Source: JAFGBM01 sp964564915 (GTDB lineage: Bacteria > Actinomycetota > Actinomycetes > Actinomycetales > Demequinaceae). Taken from it: a stretch of 19,626 bases of DNA. The notes beneath the pieces are model-generated. The model was not told where the DNA came from, did not search any database, and saw nothing but the letters and a program-made list of their open reading frames with translations. The DNA is taken from NCBI GenBank assembly GCA_964564915.1, contig CAZMCU010000034.1, positions 1 through 19,626 on the forward strand, written 5' to 3'. A program made the translations under genes and the position numbers. Below, in pieces: positions 8,163 to 14,439 of the stretch; within the stretch, counting starts at the first letter, position 1; every line of letters starts with the position of its first letter.

Positions 8163-8480
8163 CTAGTCGTCGCCCTCGATCTCGACGCCCTCGTCGTCAT
8201 CGAGCCCGCCAGCGGGCGGGGTCGATGTTCCGAAGTCGGTCGAACCGGGAGAGGGGGTGGCGTCATCGAGGTCGGTGGCGATCGGAGGATCGATGACCTC
8301 AGGCCCCGTGGTGACGGTCGGGTTGGGCACCGGGTCGCTCGATGGAACGACGACGGCGGGACCGATGGGAGCGGCGTCGGCGGCGTTGTTTCCCGCGAGG
8401 GCATTCGCCGTCGCGCCGATGGTTAGCAGGCCAGCGCCCACGGCGGTGGCGGTCAGGATGTATCGAGTTGTTGCGTTCAT
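8163..8480 (-). CDS. Small secreted acidic protein, function unknown
   Basis: A 105-residue protein I do not recognise. Residues 1-30 look like a Sec signal peptide: a short basic n-region, a hydrophobic core (about 8-26) and Ala-rich cleavage candidates around 25-36 (for example after ANALA). The rest is low-complexity, rich in Pro, Thr, Ser, Val and Asp, with no Cys and no lipobox, and ends in a strongly acidic tail (LDDDEGVEIEGDD). No TM helix follows, so it should be exported and probably unstructured. The gene is 73 nt upstream of the HAMP kinase in the same direction, with only a weak purine-rich ribosome binding site. Position suggests co-expression with the two-component system and perhaps a role as a modulator or target of the kinase; that is inference only. 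The acidic tail could bind cations or cationic peptides. Confidence 0.7.
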   Translation of the reverse strand: MNATTRYILTATAVGAGLLTIGATANALAGNNAADAAPIGPAVVVPSSDPVPNPTVTTGPEVIDPPIATDLDDATPSPGSTDFGTSTPPAGGLDDDEGVEIEGDD

Positions 8481-8503
8481 GGTTCAAGTTTCCGTTAGGG
8501 CAT

Positions 8504-8519
8504 CTGAGAGGTCTCTCAG
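8504..8519. promoter_or_regulatory. 16-bp interrupted palindrome, candidate operator
   Basis: CTGAGAG-GT-CTCTCAG is a perfect 7+7 bp inverted repeat with a 2-bp centre. It lies 24 bp upstream of the secreted-protein start and 31 bp after the exporter permease stop. It has no U-tract on either strand, so it is not a terminator. An operator for the downstream two-component operon is the simplest reading. Confidence 0.45.
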
Positions 8520-8549
8520 GTTGCGCCAGCAGCTACCGACCGGATGCCC

Positions 8550-9377
8550 TTACCCGTCCTTGCGCGACTGCCACCGGAACGTCTTGAGAGCGAGGAACAG
8601 TCCGATGATGAGCCATACGCCCACAACCAAGGCCCCGGTCCCGTAGTGCCACGATTCCCCCGGTTCTTGGTAACGCATGAAGTCGGGGAGGAACACGCCC
8701 CTCATGGCTTCCGCCATCCATCTCAGGGGGAAAACCCCCGAGACCGTCTGCATCCACGAGGGGATTTGGTTGAACGGGAAGTACACGCCCGAGATGAACT
8801 GCAAGACGAGGACCACGGGCACGATGACCGCGCTCGCGCTCTTACCGGTCCGCGGTACGGACGACATGGCGAGCCCCAGGACGGTCGAAGCGGAGATCGC
8901 GAGGAGGAACACCCACGTAAACGTCATCCAGGTCCTTGCCTCCGTCGGGAGAGGAATTCCGAGGAGTACCTTCGCGACGACGAGCATGAGGGCGAGCTGG
9001 GCGATCGAGACGACGATCACCTGGATGATCTTGCCGGCAAAGTAGGCCGCGGGGGGGAGCGGCGTGCCACGCAGCCTCTTGAGTACTCCCTGGTCACGCT
9101 CGACCGGAATCGAAATGGCGAGGTTCTGGAATCCGGTGTAGAGGATGCCGGAAGCAAGCATGCCGGGAAGGAAGTACTGCTTGAAGTTGACGACGATGGA
9201 TGCGGTGCCGTCGGTCACATCCTGGTTCCCCATGAGGGCGGCAAATAGGAGCAGGAACATCGTCGGGAACAAGAAGATGAAGATGAGACTGTCCCATTCC
9301 CGGAAGAAGACTCGGATTTCCGTAACCCCGCGAGCCCAGGCGAGGGAGGAGAAGGACGGACGGGTAACGGTGTTCAT
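8550..9377 (-). CDS. ABC-2 family transporter permease (exporter, DrrB-like)
   Basis: A 275-residue integral membrane protein with six predicted helices (about 31-50, 70-90, 112-138, 150-172, 180-202, 246-265). Family-typical segments are ERDQGVLKRLRGTPLPP at 93-109, the loop linking TM2 and TM3 that contacts the ATPase, and FISGVYFPF followed by FPLRW and EAMRG. These place it with ABC-2 export permeases such as drug- or polyketide-efflux DrrB-like proteins. It pairs with the overlapping upstream ATPase (ATGA at 9374-9377), and two such half-transporters would form the channel. The substrate is not readable. The same-strand two-component system 69 nt downstream raises the possibility of drug or envelope-stress control, which is inference. 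Confidence 0.92.
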   Translation of the reverse strand: MNTVTRPSFSSLAWARGVTEIRVFFREWDSLIFIFLFPTMFLLLFAALMGNQDVTDGTASIVVNFKQYFLPGMLASGILYTGFQNLAISIPVERDQGVLKRLRGTPLPPAAYFAGKIIQVIVVSIAQLALMLVVAKVLLGIPLPTEARTWMTFTWVFLLAISASTVLGLAMSSVPRTGKSASAVIVPVVLVLQFISGVYFPFNQIPSWMQTVSGVFPLRWMAEAMRGVFLPDFMRYQEPGESWHYGTGALVVGVWLIIGLFLALKTFRWQSRKDG

Positions 9378-10237
9378 GAGGCGTCCATGTTGTTGTTGTC
9401 GACGAGGTCAAGGTACGTGTCCTCGAGGTTGGGGCGGCGGATTGACAGACCGGGGACCTCGCCGTTCGCTCCGGCCAGTTTCGCGGTCAGATCCCGGACG
9501 AGGGCCGTCGGGGTTGTGGTGGTCTTCTCCTTCTTCTTGCCGCCCTCTTCCCAAGAGACGATGGCGCCGCCTTTCGCGGAACGCAAGGCTTGCGGCGTGT
9601 CGAGGGCGACGAGGTTTCCGCGGGAGATGATGCCGACCCGGTCGGCGAGGTAGTCCGCTTCTTCGAGGTAATGGGTGGTCAGCAGGATCGTCGTCCCATC
9701 GCCCTTGAGACTGTCGATGAGTTTCCAGAAGTCGCGGCGCGCCTCGGGATCGAAGCCCGTCGTCGGTTCGTCGAGGAAGAGCAGTTCGGGGCGTCCGATG
9801 ATTCCGAGCGCGACATCGAGTCGCCGACGCTCTCCTCCGGACATCGTCTTGGAGCGGCGGTCCGCCAGCTCGTCGAGACCGACGGCCGCGAGAACCTCGC
9901 CCGTGTCGCGCGGGTTGGGGTAGAAGCTTCCGACGTGGGCGACGTACTCACGGGCGGAGAGCGGCGTCTCATCCGCGCTCGATTGGAGGACGATGCCGAT
10001 ACGCTCGCGCCAGTCACGGTGGGCGTGATGGGGATCGTGTCCCAGAACGGAAACCTCGCCCGAGGTGCGCTTGCGGTAGCCCTCGAGGATCTCAACCGTG
10101 GTGGTCTTCCCAGCCCCGTTGGGGCCGAGGAGGGCGAAACATTCGCCAGAGTGAATGTCGAGATCGAGATTCTGGACGGCGGGCTTGTGCCCATATTCTT
10201 TCCGGAGTCCCCGGATACTGACAGCTGAGTCGCTCAC
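9374..10237 (-). CDS. ABC-2 exporter ATP-binding protein (DrrA/CcmA-like)
   Basis: A 287-residue ATPase with a complete nucleotide-binding domain: Walker A GPNGAGKTT at 38-46, Q-loop Q85, signature MSGGERRRLDVA from 132, Walker B LLFLDEPTTGFD at 152-163 and H-loop H189. The C-terminal accessory region (about 225-287) holds an unusual lysine/threonine-rich loop (GGKKKEKTTTT at 232-242) before the LEDTYLDLV element at about 271-279 that is common in DrrA-type ATPases. It couples ATP hydrolysis to the overlapping ABC-2 permease for export. The start is GTG with no ribosome binding site. TATTGT ends 7 nt upstream, consistent with a leaderless mRNA, and a CTGAG/CTCAG inverted repeat lies about 60 nt upstream. 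Confidence 0.94.
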   Translation of the reverse strand: MSDSAVSIRGLRKEYGHKPAVQNLDLDIHSGECFALLGPNGAGKTTTVEILEGYRKRTSGEVSVLGHDPHHAHRDWRERIGIVLQSSADETPLSAREYVAHVGSFYPNPRDTGEVLAAVGLDELADRRSKTMSGGERRRLDVALGIIGRPELLFLDEPTTGFDPEARRDFWKLIDSLKGDGTTILLTTHYLEEADYLADRVGIISRGNLVALDTPQALRSAKGGAIVSWEEGGKKKEKTTTTPTALVRDLTAKLAGANGEVPGLSIRRPNLEDTYLDLVDNNNMDAS

Positions 10238-10244
10238 GGGCTCG

Positions 10245-10250
10245 ACAATA
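10245..10250 (-). promoter_or_regulatory. Candidate -10 element for leaderless ABC ATPase mRNA
   Basis: TATTGT on the minus strand ends 7 nt before the GTG start of the ABC ATPase. No Shine-Dalgarno sequence lies between, and no convincing -35 hexamer is present, so an activator may be needed. Confidence 0.4.
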
Positions 10251-10296
10251 GCGGCGCGTGCGGAAGCGCGCGTCGTCCGTTGGGACGATATTTCAG

Positions 10297-10310
10297 CTGA
10301 GCCACCTCAG
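10297..10310. promoter_or_regulatory. Inverted repeat CTGAG-N4-CTCAG upstream of the ABC operon
   Basis: CTGAG-CCAC-CTCAG lies about 47 bp upstream of the candidate -10 of the exporter operon. Its half-sites match the outer five bases of each arm of the palindrome at 8504-8519, although the centre is 4 bp instead of 6 bp. It could be an activator site or, less likely, a weak hairpin after aspC. Confidence 0.3.
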
Positions 10311-10366
10311 GGTCGGCACCTAGGTGTTCGTGGGAACGCGCCTGCCACGTTGGTCCCTCGCCCCGT

Positions 10367-11581
10367 CTATCCCTCGGCGAAGAGCTTCTGTATCCGTCCG
10401 ATGCCCTCGGCCAGGTCGTCGTCCCCCAGCGCGTAACTCAGACGCAGGAACCCACTCGGCCCGAAGGCCTCGCCTGGGACCACGGCCACCTCGACCTCGT
10501 CGAGGATGAGCGCCGCGAGTTCGGCCGAGTTGGCGGGAACCTTGCCGCGAATCTCCCGGTCGACCAGGCCCTCGACGCTCGGGTAGCAGTAAAACGCTCC
10601 CTTGGGGGTGGGGCAGGTCATCCCGTCGATCGTGGAGAGCATCTCGACCATCGTGTGGCGGCGGCGATCGAACGCCTTGCGCATGAGCGCGACGTCCTCG
10701 AGCCCACCCTCGAGCGCGGCGATGGCCGCGCGCTGCGACACGTTCGCGACGTTCGACGTGAGGTGCGACTGGAAGTTGGTCGCGGCCTTGATGACGTCGA
10801 GCGGGCCGATCATCCACCCCACGCGCCAACCCGTCATGGCGTAGGTCTTGGCGACACCGTTGACGACGATCGTCGTGTCGGCGAGCCCCGGCACGGCCTT
10901 GACGATCGGGGTGAAGACCGCGTCGTCGTAGGTGAGGTGTTCGTAGATCTCGTCCGTGACCACCCAGATGCCGTGGGCGAGCGCCCACTCACCGATGGCC
11001 TTGGTCTCCTCGGGGGAGTAGACCGCGCCGGTCGGGTTGGAGGGCGAGCAGAAGAGGAGTGCCTTGGTCCGGGGCGTGCGGGCGGCCTCGAGCTGCTCGA
11101 CGGTAACGAGGTAGCCCTGGTCGGCCCCCGCGAACACCTCGACGGGCTTCGCGCCCGCGAGGCGGATAGCCTCCGGGTACGTGGTCCAATACGGGGCGGG
11201 GAGGATGCACTCGTCGCCGGGGTCGAGGATCGCCGCGAACGCCTGGAACACGGCATGCTTGCCGCCGTTGGTGACCAGGGTGTTTGCCGGGTCGATCTCG
11301 TAGCCGGAGTCACGGAGCGTCTTCACGGCGATCGCCTCGCGCAGCTTCATGAGGCCAGCCGCTGGCGTGTACTTATGGTTGGCGGGGTCCTGGGCGGCGG
11401 CGATGGCCGCATCGACGATGTAAGCGGGCGTCGGGAAGTCGGGTTCACCGGCACCGAAGCCGATGACGGGGCGACCGGCGGCTTTGAGGGCTTTGGCCTT
11501 CGCATCGACGGCGAGGGTGGCGGAGGGGGCGATGGCACCGAGCCTGGAGGAGACGCGGCGGGGGGCGGGAGTGGCGTTCAC
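10367..11581 (-). CDS. aspC: Aspartate aminotransferase (class I, PLP-dependent)
   Basis: A 404-residue fold-type I aminotransferase of the Ib (Thermus/Rhizobium-like) subgroup. Visible marks are FGAGEPDFPTP at 42-52, TNGGKHAVFQAF (104-115), YW at 131-132, CSPSNPTGAVYSPEE (178-192) with N182, D210 and Y213 (TDEIYEHL), the Schiff-base lysine K245 in NGVAKTYAMTGWRVGW with R253, and substrate-carboxylate R380 in FLRLSYA. It transfers the amino group between aspartate and 2-oxoglutarate; some Ib members also use prephenate, which cannot be decided here. Its position divergent from tRNA-Trp-secE-nusG is common in related actinobacteria. The start is GTG; CAGAAT lies 6 nt before it and there is no properly spaced ribosome binding site, so it may be leaderless. 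Confidence 0.92.
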   Translation of the reverse strand: MNATPAPRRVSSRLGAIAPSATLAVDAKAKALKAAGRPVIGFGAGEPDFPTPAYIVDAAIAAAQDPANHKYTPAAGLMKLREAIAVKTLRDSGYEIDPANTLVTNGGKHAVFQAFAAILDPGDECILPAPYWTTYPEAIRLAGAKPVEVFAGADQGYLVTVEQLEAARTPRTKALLFCSPSNPTGAVYSPEETKAIGEWALAHGIWVVTDEIYEHLTYDDAVFTPIVKAVPGLADTTIVVNGVAKTYAMTGWRVGWMIGPLDVIKAATNFQSHLTSNVANVSQRAAIAALEGGLEDVALMRKAFDRRRHTMVEMLSTIDGMTCPTPKGAFYCYPSVEGLVDREIRGKVPANSAELAALILDEVEVAVVPGEAFGPSGFLRLSYALGDDDLAEGIGRIQKLFAEG

Positions 11582-11587
11582 GCCCCC

Positions 11588-11593
11588 ATTCTG
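11588..11593 (-). promoter_or_regulatory. Weak candidate -10 for leaderless aspC mRNA
   Basis: CAGAAT on the minus strand ends 6 nt before the aspC GTG. Five purine-rich bases (GGGGG) follow but are too close to the start to act as a Shine-Dalgarno sequence. The first base departs from TANNNT, so this is the weakest of the four similar cases. Confidence 0.25.
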
Positions 11594-11634
11594 GCATCAA
11601 CCGCGGTAGCCCGGGTTCGGGGCGGCCGTCGTGG

Positions 11635-11664
11635 TTCGACTCTGACACGCGGATTGCGTAGACT
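11635..11664 (+). promoter_or_regulatory. Candidate promoter for tRNA-Trp-secE-nusG
   Basis: TTCGAC (11635-11640), an 18-bp spacer and TAGACT (11659-11664) form a plausible housekeeping-sigma promoter, about 95 nt upstream of the tRNA gene. The -10 hexamer is good; the -35 is partial. Transcription from here would carry the tRNA and the secE operon together. Confidence 0.45.
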
Positions 11665-11674
11665 GGGCGACCGG

Positions 11675-11687
11675 CGATTGACAATCG
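11675..11687. repeat. Short perfect palindrome with odd centre
   Basis: CGATTG-A-CAATCG is a 13-bp inverted repeat just downstream of the candidate -10 for tRNA-Trp. It contains TTGACA, but no -10 follows at 16-18 bp. It could be an operator or chance. Confidence 0.3.
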
Positions 11688-11758
11688 TGATGATGGCCCG
11701 CGCCCAAACGCGGATCCGGAGTTCGTCGAGAGCCGACGGGGGTTCCACCGCCCCCACT

Positions 11759-11831
11759 AGGGCAGTAGCGCAATTGGTAGCGCATCGGTCTCCAAAACCG
11801 ACGGTTGGGGGTTCGAGTCCCTCCTGCCCTG
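11759..11831 (+). tRNA. tRNA-Trp (anticodon CCA)
   Basis: This 73-nt cloverleaf has acceptor arms AGGGCAG (11759-11765) and CTGCCCT (11824-11830), a D arm with GCGC/GCGC, an anticodon stem TCGGT/ACCGA (11785-11789 and 11797-11801) with loop CTCCAAA, and a T arm GGGGG-TTCGAGT-CCCTC. The anticodon CCA is at 11792-11794 and the discriminator is G11831. The terminal CCA is not encoded. Only 43 nt separate it from secE, so the mRNA and tRNA are probably made as one transcript and cut apart. tRNA-Trp upstream of secE-nusG is a common arrangement in bacteria. Confidence 0.97.
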
Positions 11832-11874
11832 CGTAGTGCGGGACGTCCGCGCGAATCACAGCAAAGGACCTACG

Positions 11875-12129
11875 GTGAGCCAGTCTGCCTTCCCCGACGC
11901 GGAAGAGAGGGATCCTCAGCACGACAGTGTTGAGGGTCGCAGCATCTTCGCGCGTCCGGTGCGGTTCGTTCGACAGGTGGTCAGCGAAATCAAGCGGGTG
12001 GTGACGCCCTCTCGCGAGGAGTGGCGCCAGTACACGATCGTCGTCACGGTGTTCGTCCTCGTCATCGTGTTTCTCGTTACGGTCTTCGACTTTGGGTTCG
12101 GCAAGTTGGTGGAAAAGGTGCTCGGGTGA
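11875..12129 (+). CDS. secE: Preprotein translocase subunit SecE
   Basis: An 84-residue protein with a polar N-terminal region, the conserved amphipathic segment FVRQVVSEIKRVVTPSREEW (about 29-48) and one transmembrane helix (about 51-73, YTIVVTVFVLVIVFLVTVFDF). This is the minimal single-span SecE that clamps SecY in the SecYEG channel. The GTG at 11875 is chosen over an in-frame GTG at 11836 because AAAGGA (11863-11868) precedes it by 6 nt and the longer form adds residues atypical of the family. The stop overlaps the nusG start (GTGA), so translation of the two is probably coupled. Confidence 0.95.
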   Translation: MSQSAFPDAEERDPQHDSVEGRSIFARPVRFVRQVVSEIKRVVTPSREEWRQYTIVVTVFVLVIVFLVTVFDFGFGKLVEKVLG

Positions 12130-13028
12130 GTAGCGACGTGTTTAGCAATGGAACCGATGCACCGAGCGCGGAGGGAACTCCCGCTTGGGTAGCTGCCGAC
12201 GCCGAGGGAGAGGTGAAGGCGGAGGCCGAAGCGGTGTTGGAGGCCGTCGCGGAACTCGCGGCGGAGGACGAGGCGGAAGCCGAGGCACAGAACGACGCTC
12301 ACGTCGACGTAGTCGCGGACGAGGAGTCGGTCGCGGACGTCGCCGATGACGTTGCGAGCGAACCGGAAACCGACGAGTCAACTGAGCCAGCGACCGAGGC
12401 CCCCGCCGTCGACGAGTCCGCCGCTGAGAGTGATGTCGACCCCGGCGCGGCTTTCCGCGCGGAGTTGGTCTCACGCGCGGGCGACTGGTACGTCGTCCAC
12501 TCCTACTCTGGTCACGAAAAGCGCGTGAAGCAGGCCATCGAGCACCGCATCGAGAGCCTCCACATGGAGGAGTTCATCTACCAGGTCGAGGTGCCCCAAG
12601 AGGAAGTCACCGAGATCAAGAACGGCAAGAAGCGCAGGGTGACGCGTGTTCGCATCCCGGGATACGTCCTGGTGCGGATGACCCTCACCGACGACTCGTG
12701 GGGTGCCGTGCGGAATACACCCGGCGTCACGGGTTTCGTCGGCCATGCTCACCAGCCCGTTCGGCTCACCCTGGACGAGGTGTTCTCGATGCTCGCGCCC
12801 GTGGAGGCAAAACCGGCCCGCGTTCAGGACCGGGGGTCGAGCGGTACCCCTACCGAGGTCGACTTCGTCATTGGCGAGTCCGTCACCGTCATCGACGGGC
12901 CCTTCGCCACGTTGCCCGCCACCATCTCCGAGATCAGCGTCGAGTCCCAGAAACTCCACGTCCTCGTGTCCATCTTCGGCCGGGAGACCCCGGTCGAACT
13001 GTCGTTCAGCCAAGTCCAGAAGCTTTAA
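12126..13028 (+). CDS. nusG: Transcription termination/antitermination factor NusG
   Basis: A 300-residue NusG. Residues 119-225 form the NGN domain that binds the RNA polymerase clamp (GDWYVVHSYSGHEKRVKQAI; RIPGYVLVRM; NTPGVTGFVG), and about 246-300 form the KOW domain (VIGESVTVIDGPFATLPATI). The first ~115 residues are a low-complexity tail rich in Ala, Glu and Asp. Actinobacterial NusG proteins often carry such acidic tails, though this one is long. The GTG at 12126 overlaps the secE stop and follows AAAAGG by 7 nt; the open frame upstream lies inside secE. NusG promotes processive elongation, links to Rho and couples transcription to ribosomes via S10. Confidence 0.95.
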   Translation: MSSDVFSNGTDAPSAEGTPAWVAADAEGEVKAEAEAVLEAVAELAAEDEAEAEAQNDAHVDVVADEESVADVADDVASEPETDESTEPATEAPAVDESAAESDVDPGAAFRAELVSRAGDWYVVHSYSGHEKRVKQAIEHRIESLHMEEFIYQVEVPQEEVTEIKNGKKRRVTRVRIPGYVLVRMTLTDDSWGAVRNTPGVTGFVGHAHQPVRLTLDEVFSMLAPVEAKPARVQDRGSSGTPTEVDFVIGESVTVIDGPFATLPATISEISVESQKLHVLVSIFGRETPVELSFSQVQKL

Positions 13029-13079
13029 GCCGGACGCCAACCGGCGGCTTACCGCCACGAAAACCAAAGGACCCGTTAC

Positions 13080-13517
13080 ATGGCACCCCCGAAGAAAAAG
13101 AAGGTCGTCAGCCTGATCAAGTTGCAGATCCAGGCGGGCGCGGCCAACCCCGCCCCGCCCATCGGTCCTGCACTCGGTCAGCACGGCGTCAACATCATGG
13201 AGTTCTGCAAGGCGTACAACGCGGCGACGGAATCGCAGCGTGGCAGTATCGTCCCCGCGGAAATCACGGTGTACGAAGACCGGTCATTCGACTTCATCCT
13301 CAAGACGCCCCCCGCGTCCCAGTTGATCAAGAAGGCCGCCGGCGTCGCCAAGGGCTCGCCCGTTCCGCACACCCAGAAGGTGGGATCGATCACGCGCGCT
13401 CAGGCGCTTCAGATCGCCGAGATCAAGATGCCCGACCTCAACGCCAACGACCCAGAGGCCGCGGTGAACATTATTGCCGGGACCGCCCGCTCGATGGGCA
13501 TCACCGTCGACCAGTAG
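13080..13517 (+). CDS. rplK: 50S ribosomal protein L11 (uL11)
   Basis: A 145-residue protein of standard length. The N-terminal domain begins with a lysine-rich start and the proline-rich signature (AANPAPPIGPALGQHGVNIMEF, about residues 21-42, quoted here only as key positions P24, P26, P27, P30 and G34-H36). The C-terminal RNA-binding domain covers about 75-145 (TPPASQLIKKAAG; AEIKMPDLNA; GTARSMGITV). L11 binds the GTPase centre of 23S rRNA with L10, takes part in factor function and stringent signalling through RelA, and is part of the thiostrepton site. AAAGGA lies 9 nt before the ATG. The gene follows nusG by 51 nt without a terminator. Confidence 0.97.
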   Translation: MAPPKKKKVVSLIKLQIQAGAANPAPPIGPALGQHGVNIMEFCKAYNAATESQRGSIVPAEITVYEDRSFDFILKTPPASQLIKKAAGVAKGSPVPHTQKVGSITRAQALQIAEIKMPDLNANDPEAAVNIIAGTARSMGITVDQ

Positions 13518-13595
13518 TGCAGGATCACCACCTAGTTCACCCCAGTGGATGGGTCACGCGCTGACCCGTTACCCACGACTGCGAAGGAGAAGCAG

Positions 13596-14300
13596 ATGAG
13601 CAAGCGCAGCAAGGCCTACCGCGACGCGAGCCAACTCGTCGATCGGAGCCAGGTCTATTCCCCGCTCGAGGCCGTGCGCCTCGCGCAAAAAACGTCGTCC
13701 AAGAACCACGACTCGACGATCGACGTGGTGTTTCGACTTGGCGTCGACCCCCGTCACGCCGACCAGGCGGTCCGGTCGACCGTCATCCTCCCCCACGGCA
13801 CCGGCAAGGTTTCCCGGGTCCTGGTCTTCGCCACGGGCGACAAGGCGGAGGCGGCACGTGCGGCCGGAGCGGACATCGTCGGCGGCGATGAGCTGATCGA
13901 GGAGGTAGCGGCGGGCAAGATGGACTTCGACGCCGTCGTCTCCACGCCCGACCTCATGGGCAAGGTGGGGCGCCTCGGCAAGATCCTCGGCCCCCGCGGC
14001 CTCATGCCGAACCCCAAGACCGGCACGGTGACGATGGACGTCGACAAGGCGGTCTCCGACATCAAGGCGGGCAAGATCGAGTTCCGCGTCGACAAGCACG
14101 CAAACCTCCAAACGGTGATCGGCAAGGCGTCCTTTGGCGACGAGAAGCTCCTTGCGAACTATCACGCTGTGCTCGACGAGGTCCTGCGGGTCAAGCCGTC
14201 GTCCTCTAAGGGCCGCTACGTTTCGAAGGTCACGCTCTCCGCGACGAACGGTCCCGGCATCCCCGTAGACCCGAACGCCACCGTGGTAGCAGCGGGCTAG
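13596..14300 (+). CDS. rplA: 50S ribosomal protein L1 (uL1)
   Basis: A 234-residue protein of standard length. Typical segments are MSKRSKAYRDA at the N terminus, the acidic core VRLAQKTSSKNHDSTIDVVFRLG (key residues around 24-46), FATGDKAEAARAAGAD, the RNA-binding region GKVGRLGKILGPRGLMPNPKTGTV (about 122-145) and DKHANLQTVIGKASF. L1 binds 23S rRNA to form the mobile L1 stalk at the tRNA exit site and, in many bacteria, represses its own rplK-rplA mRNA. The ATG at 13596 follows AAGGAG by 6 nt; a longer in-frame start at 13545 is rejected. The gap from rplK is 78 nt. A strong terminator follows. Confidence 0.97.
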   Translation: MSKRSKAYRDASQLVDRSQVYSPLEAVRLAQKTSSKNHDSTIDVVFRLGVDPRHADQAVRSTVILPHGTGKVSRVLVFATGDKAEAARAAGADIVGGDELIEEVAAGKMDFDAVVSTPDLMGKVGRLGKILGPRGLMPNPKTGTVTMDVDKAVSDIKAGKIEFRVDKHANLQTVIGKASFGDEKLLANYHAVLDEVLRVKPSSSKGRYVSKVTLSATNGPGIPVDPNATVVAAG

Positions 14301-14320
14301 ACCCGCAACGAACGTCAACC

Positions 14321-14360
14321 GAGGGCCGCTTCCCGCGAGGGTAGCGGCCCTCGTCATTTC
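14321..14360 (+). terminator. Intrinsic terminator after rplA
   Basis: GAGGGCCGCT / AGCGGCCCTC form a perfect 10-bp stem (14321-14330 and 14343-14352), topped by a T-T mismatch, three further C-G pairs and a GCGA (GNRA) tetraloop. The sequence after it (GTCATTTC) is only weakly T-rich, as is usual in GC-rich actinobacteria. Confidence 0.75.
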
Positions 14361-14404
14361 CCGGCTGGCGAGACCATACCGGAGCACCACGACCGGAGCG
14401 CGAG

Positions 14405-14433
14405 TTGCGCCCAGCCCATCGACGCCATACGAT
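14405..14433 (+). promoter_or_regulatory. Candidate promoter for rplJ-rplL
   Basis: TTGCGC (14405-14410), a 17-bp spacer and TACGAT (14428-14433) form a plausible housekeeping promoter between the rplA terminator and the L10 leader. Transcription would begin near 14440, just before the leader's first helix. Confidence 0.5.
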
Positions 14434-14439
14434 GATCCA

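Noticed and set aside
8504..8519. Palindrome as a terminator for the ABC exporter operon
   Set aside because: Its arms contain only 7 bp with a 2-nt centre and neither strand has a T-run after it, so an operator is more likely.
11678..11683. TTGACA as a -35 box for tRNA-Trp
   Set aside because: No -10-like hexamer follows at 16-18 bp. The sequence is part of a small palindrome, and TTCGAC-N18-TAGACT just upstream is a better promoter.
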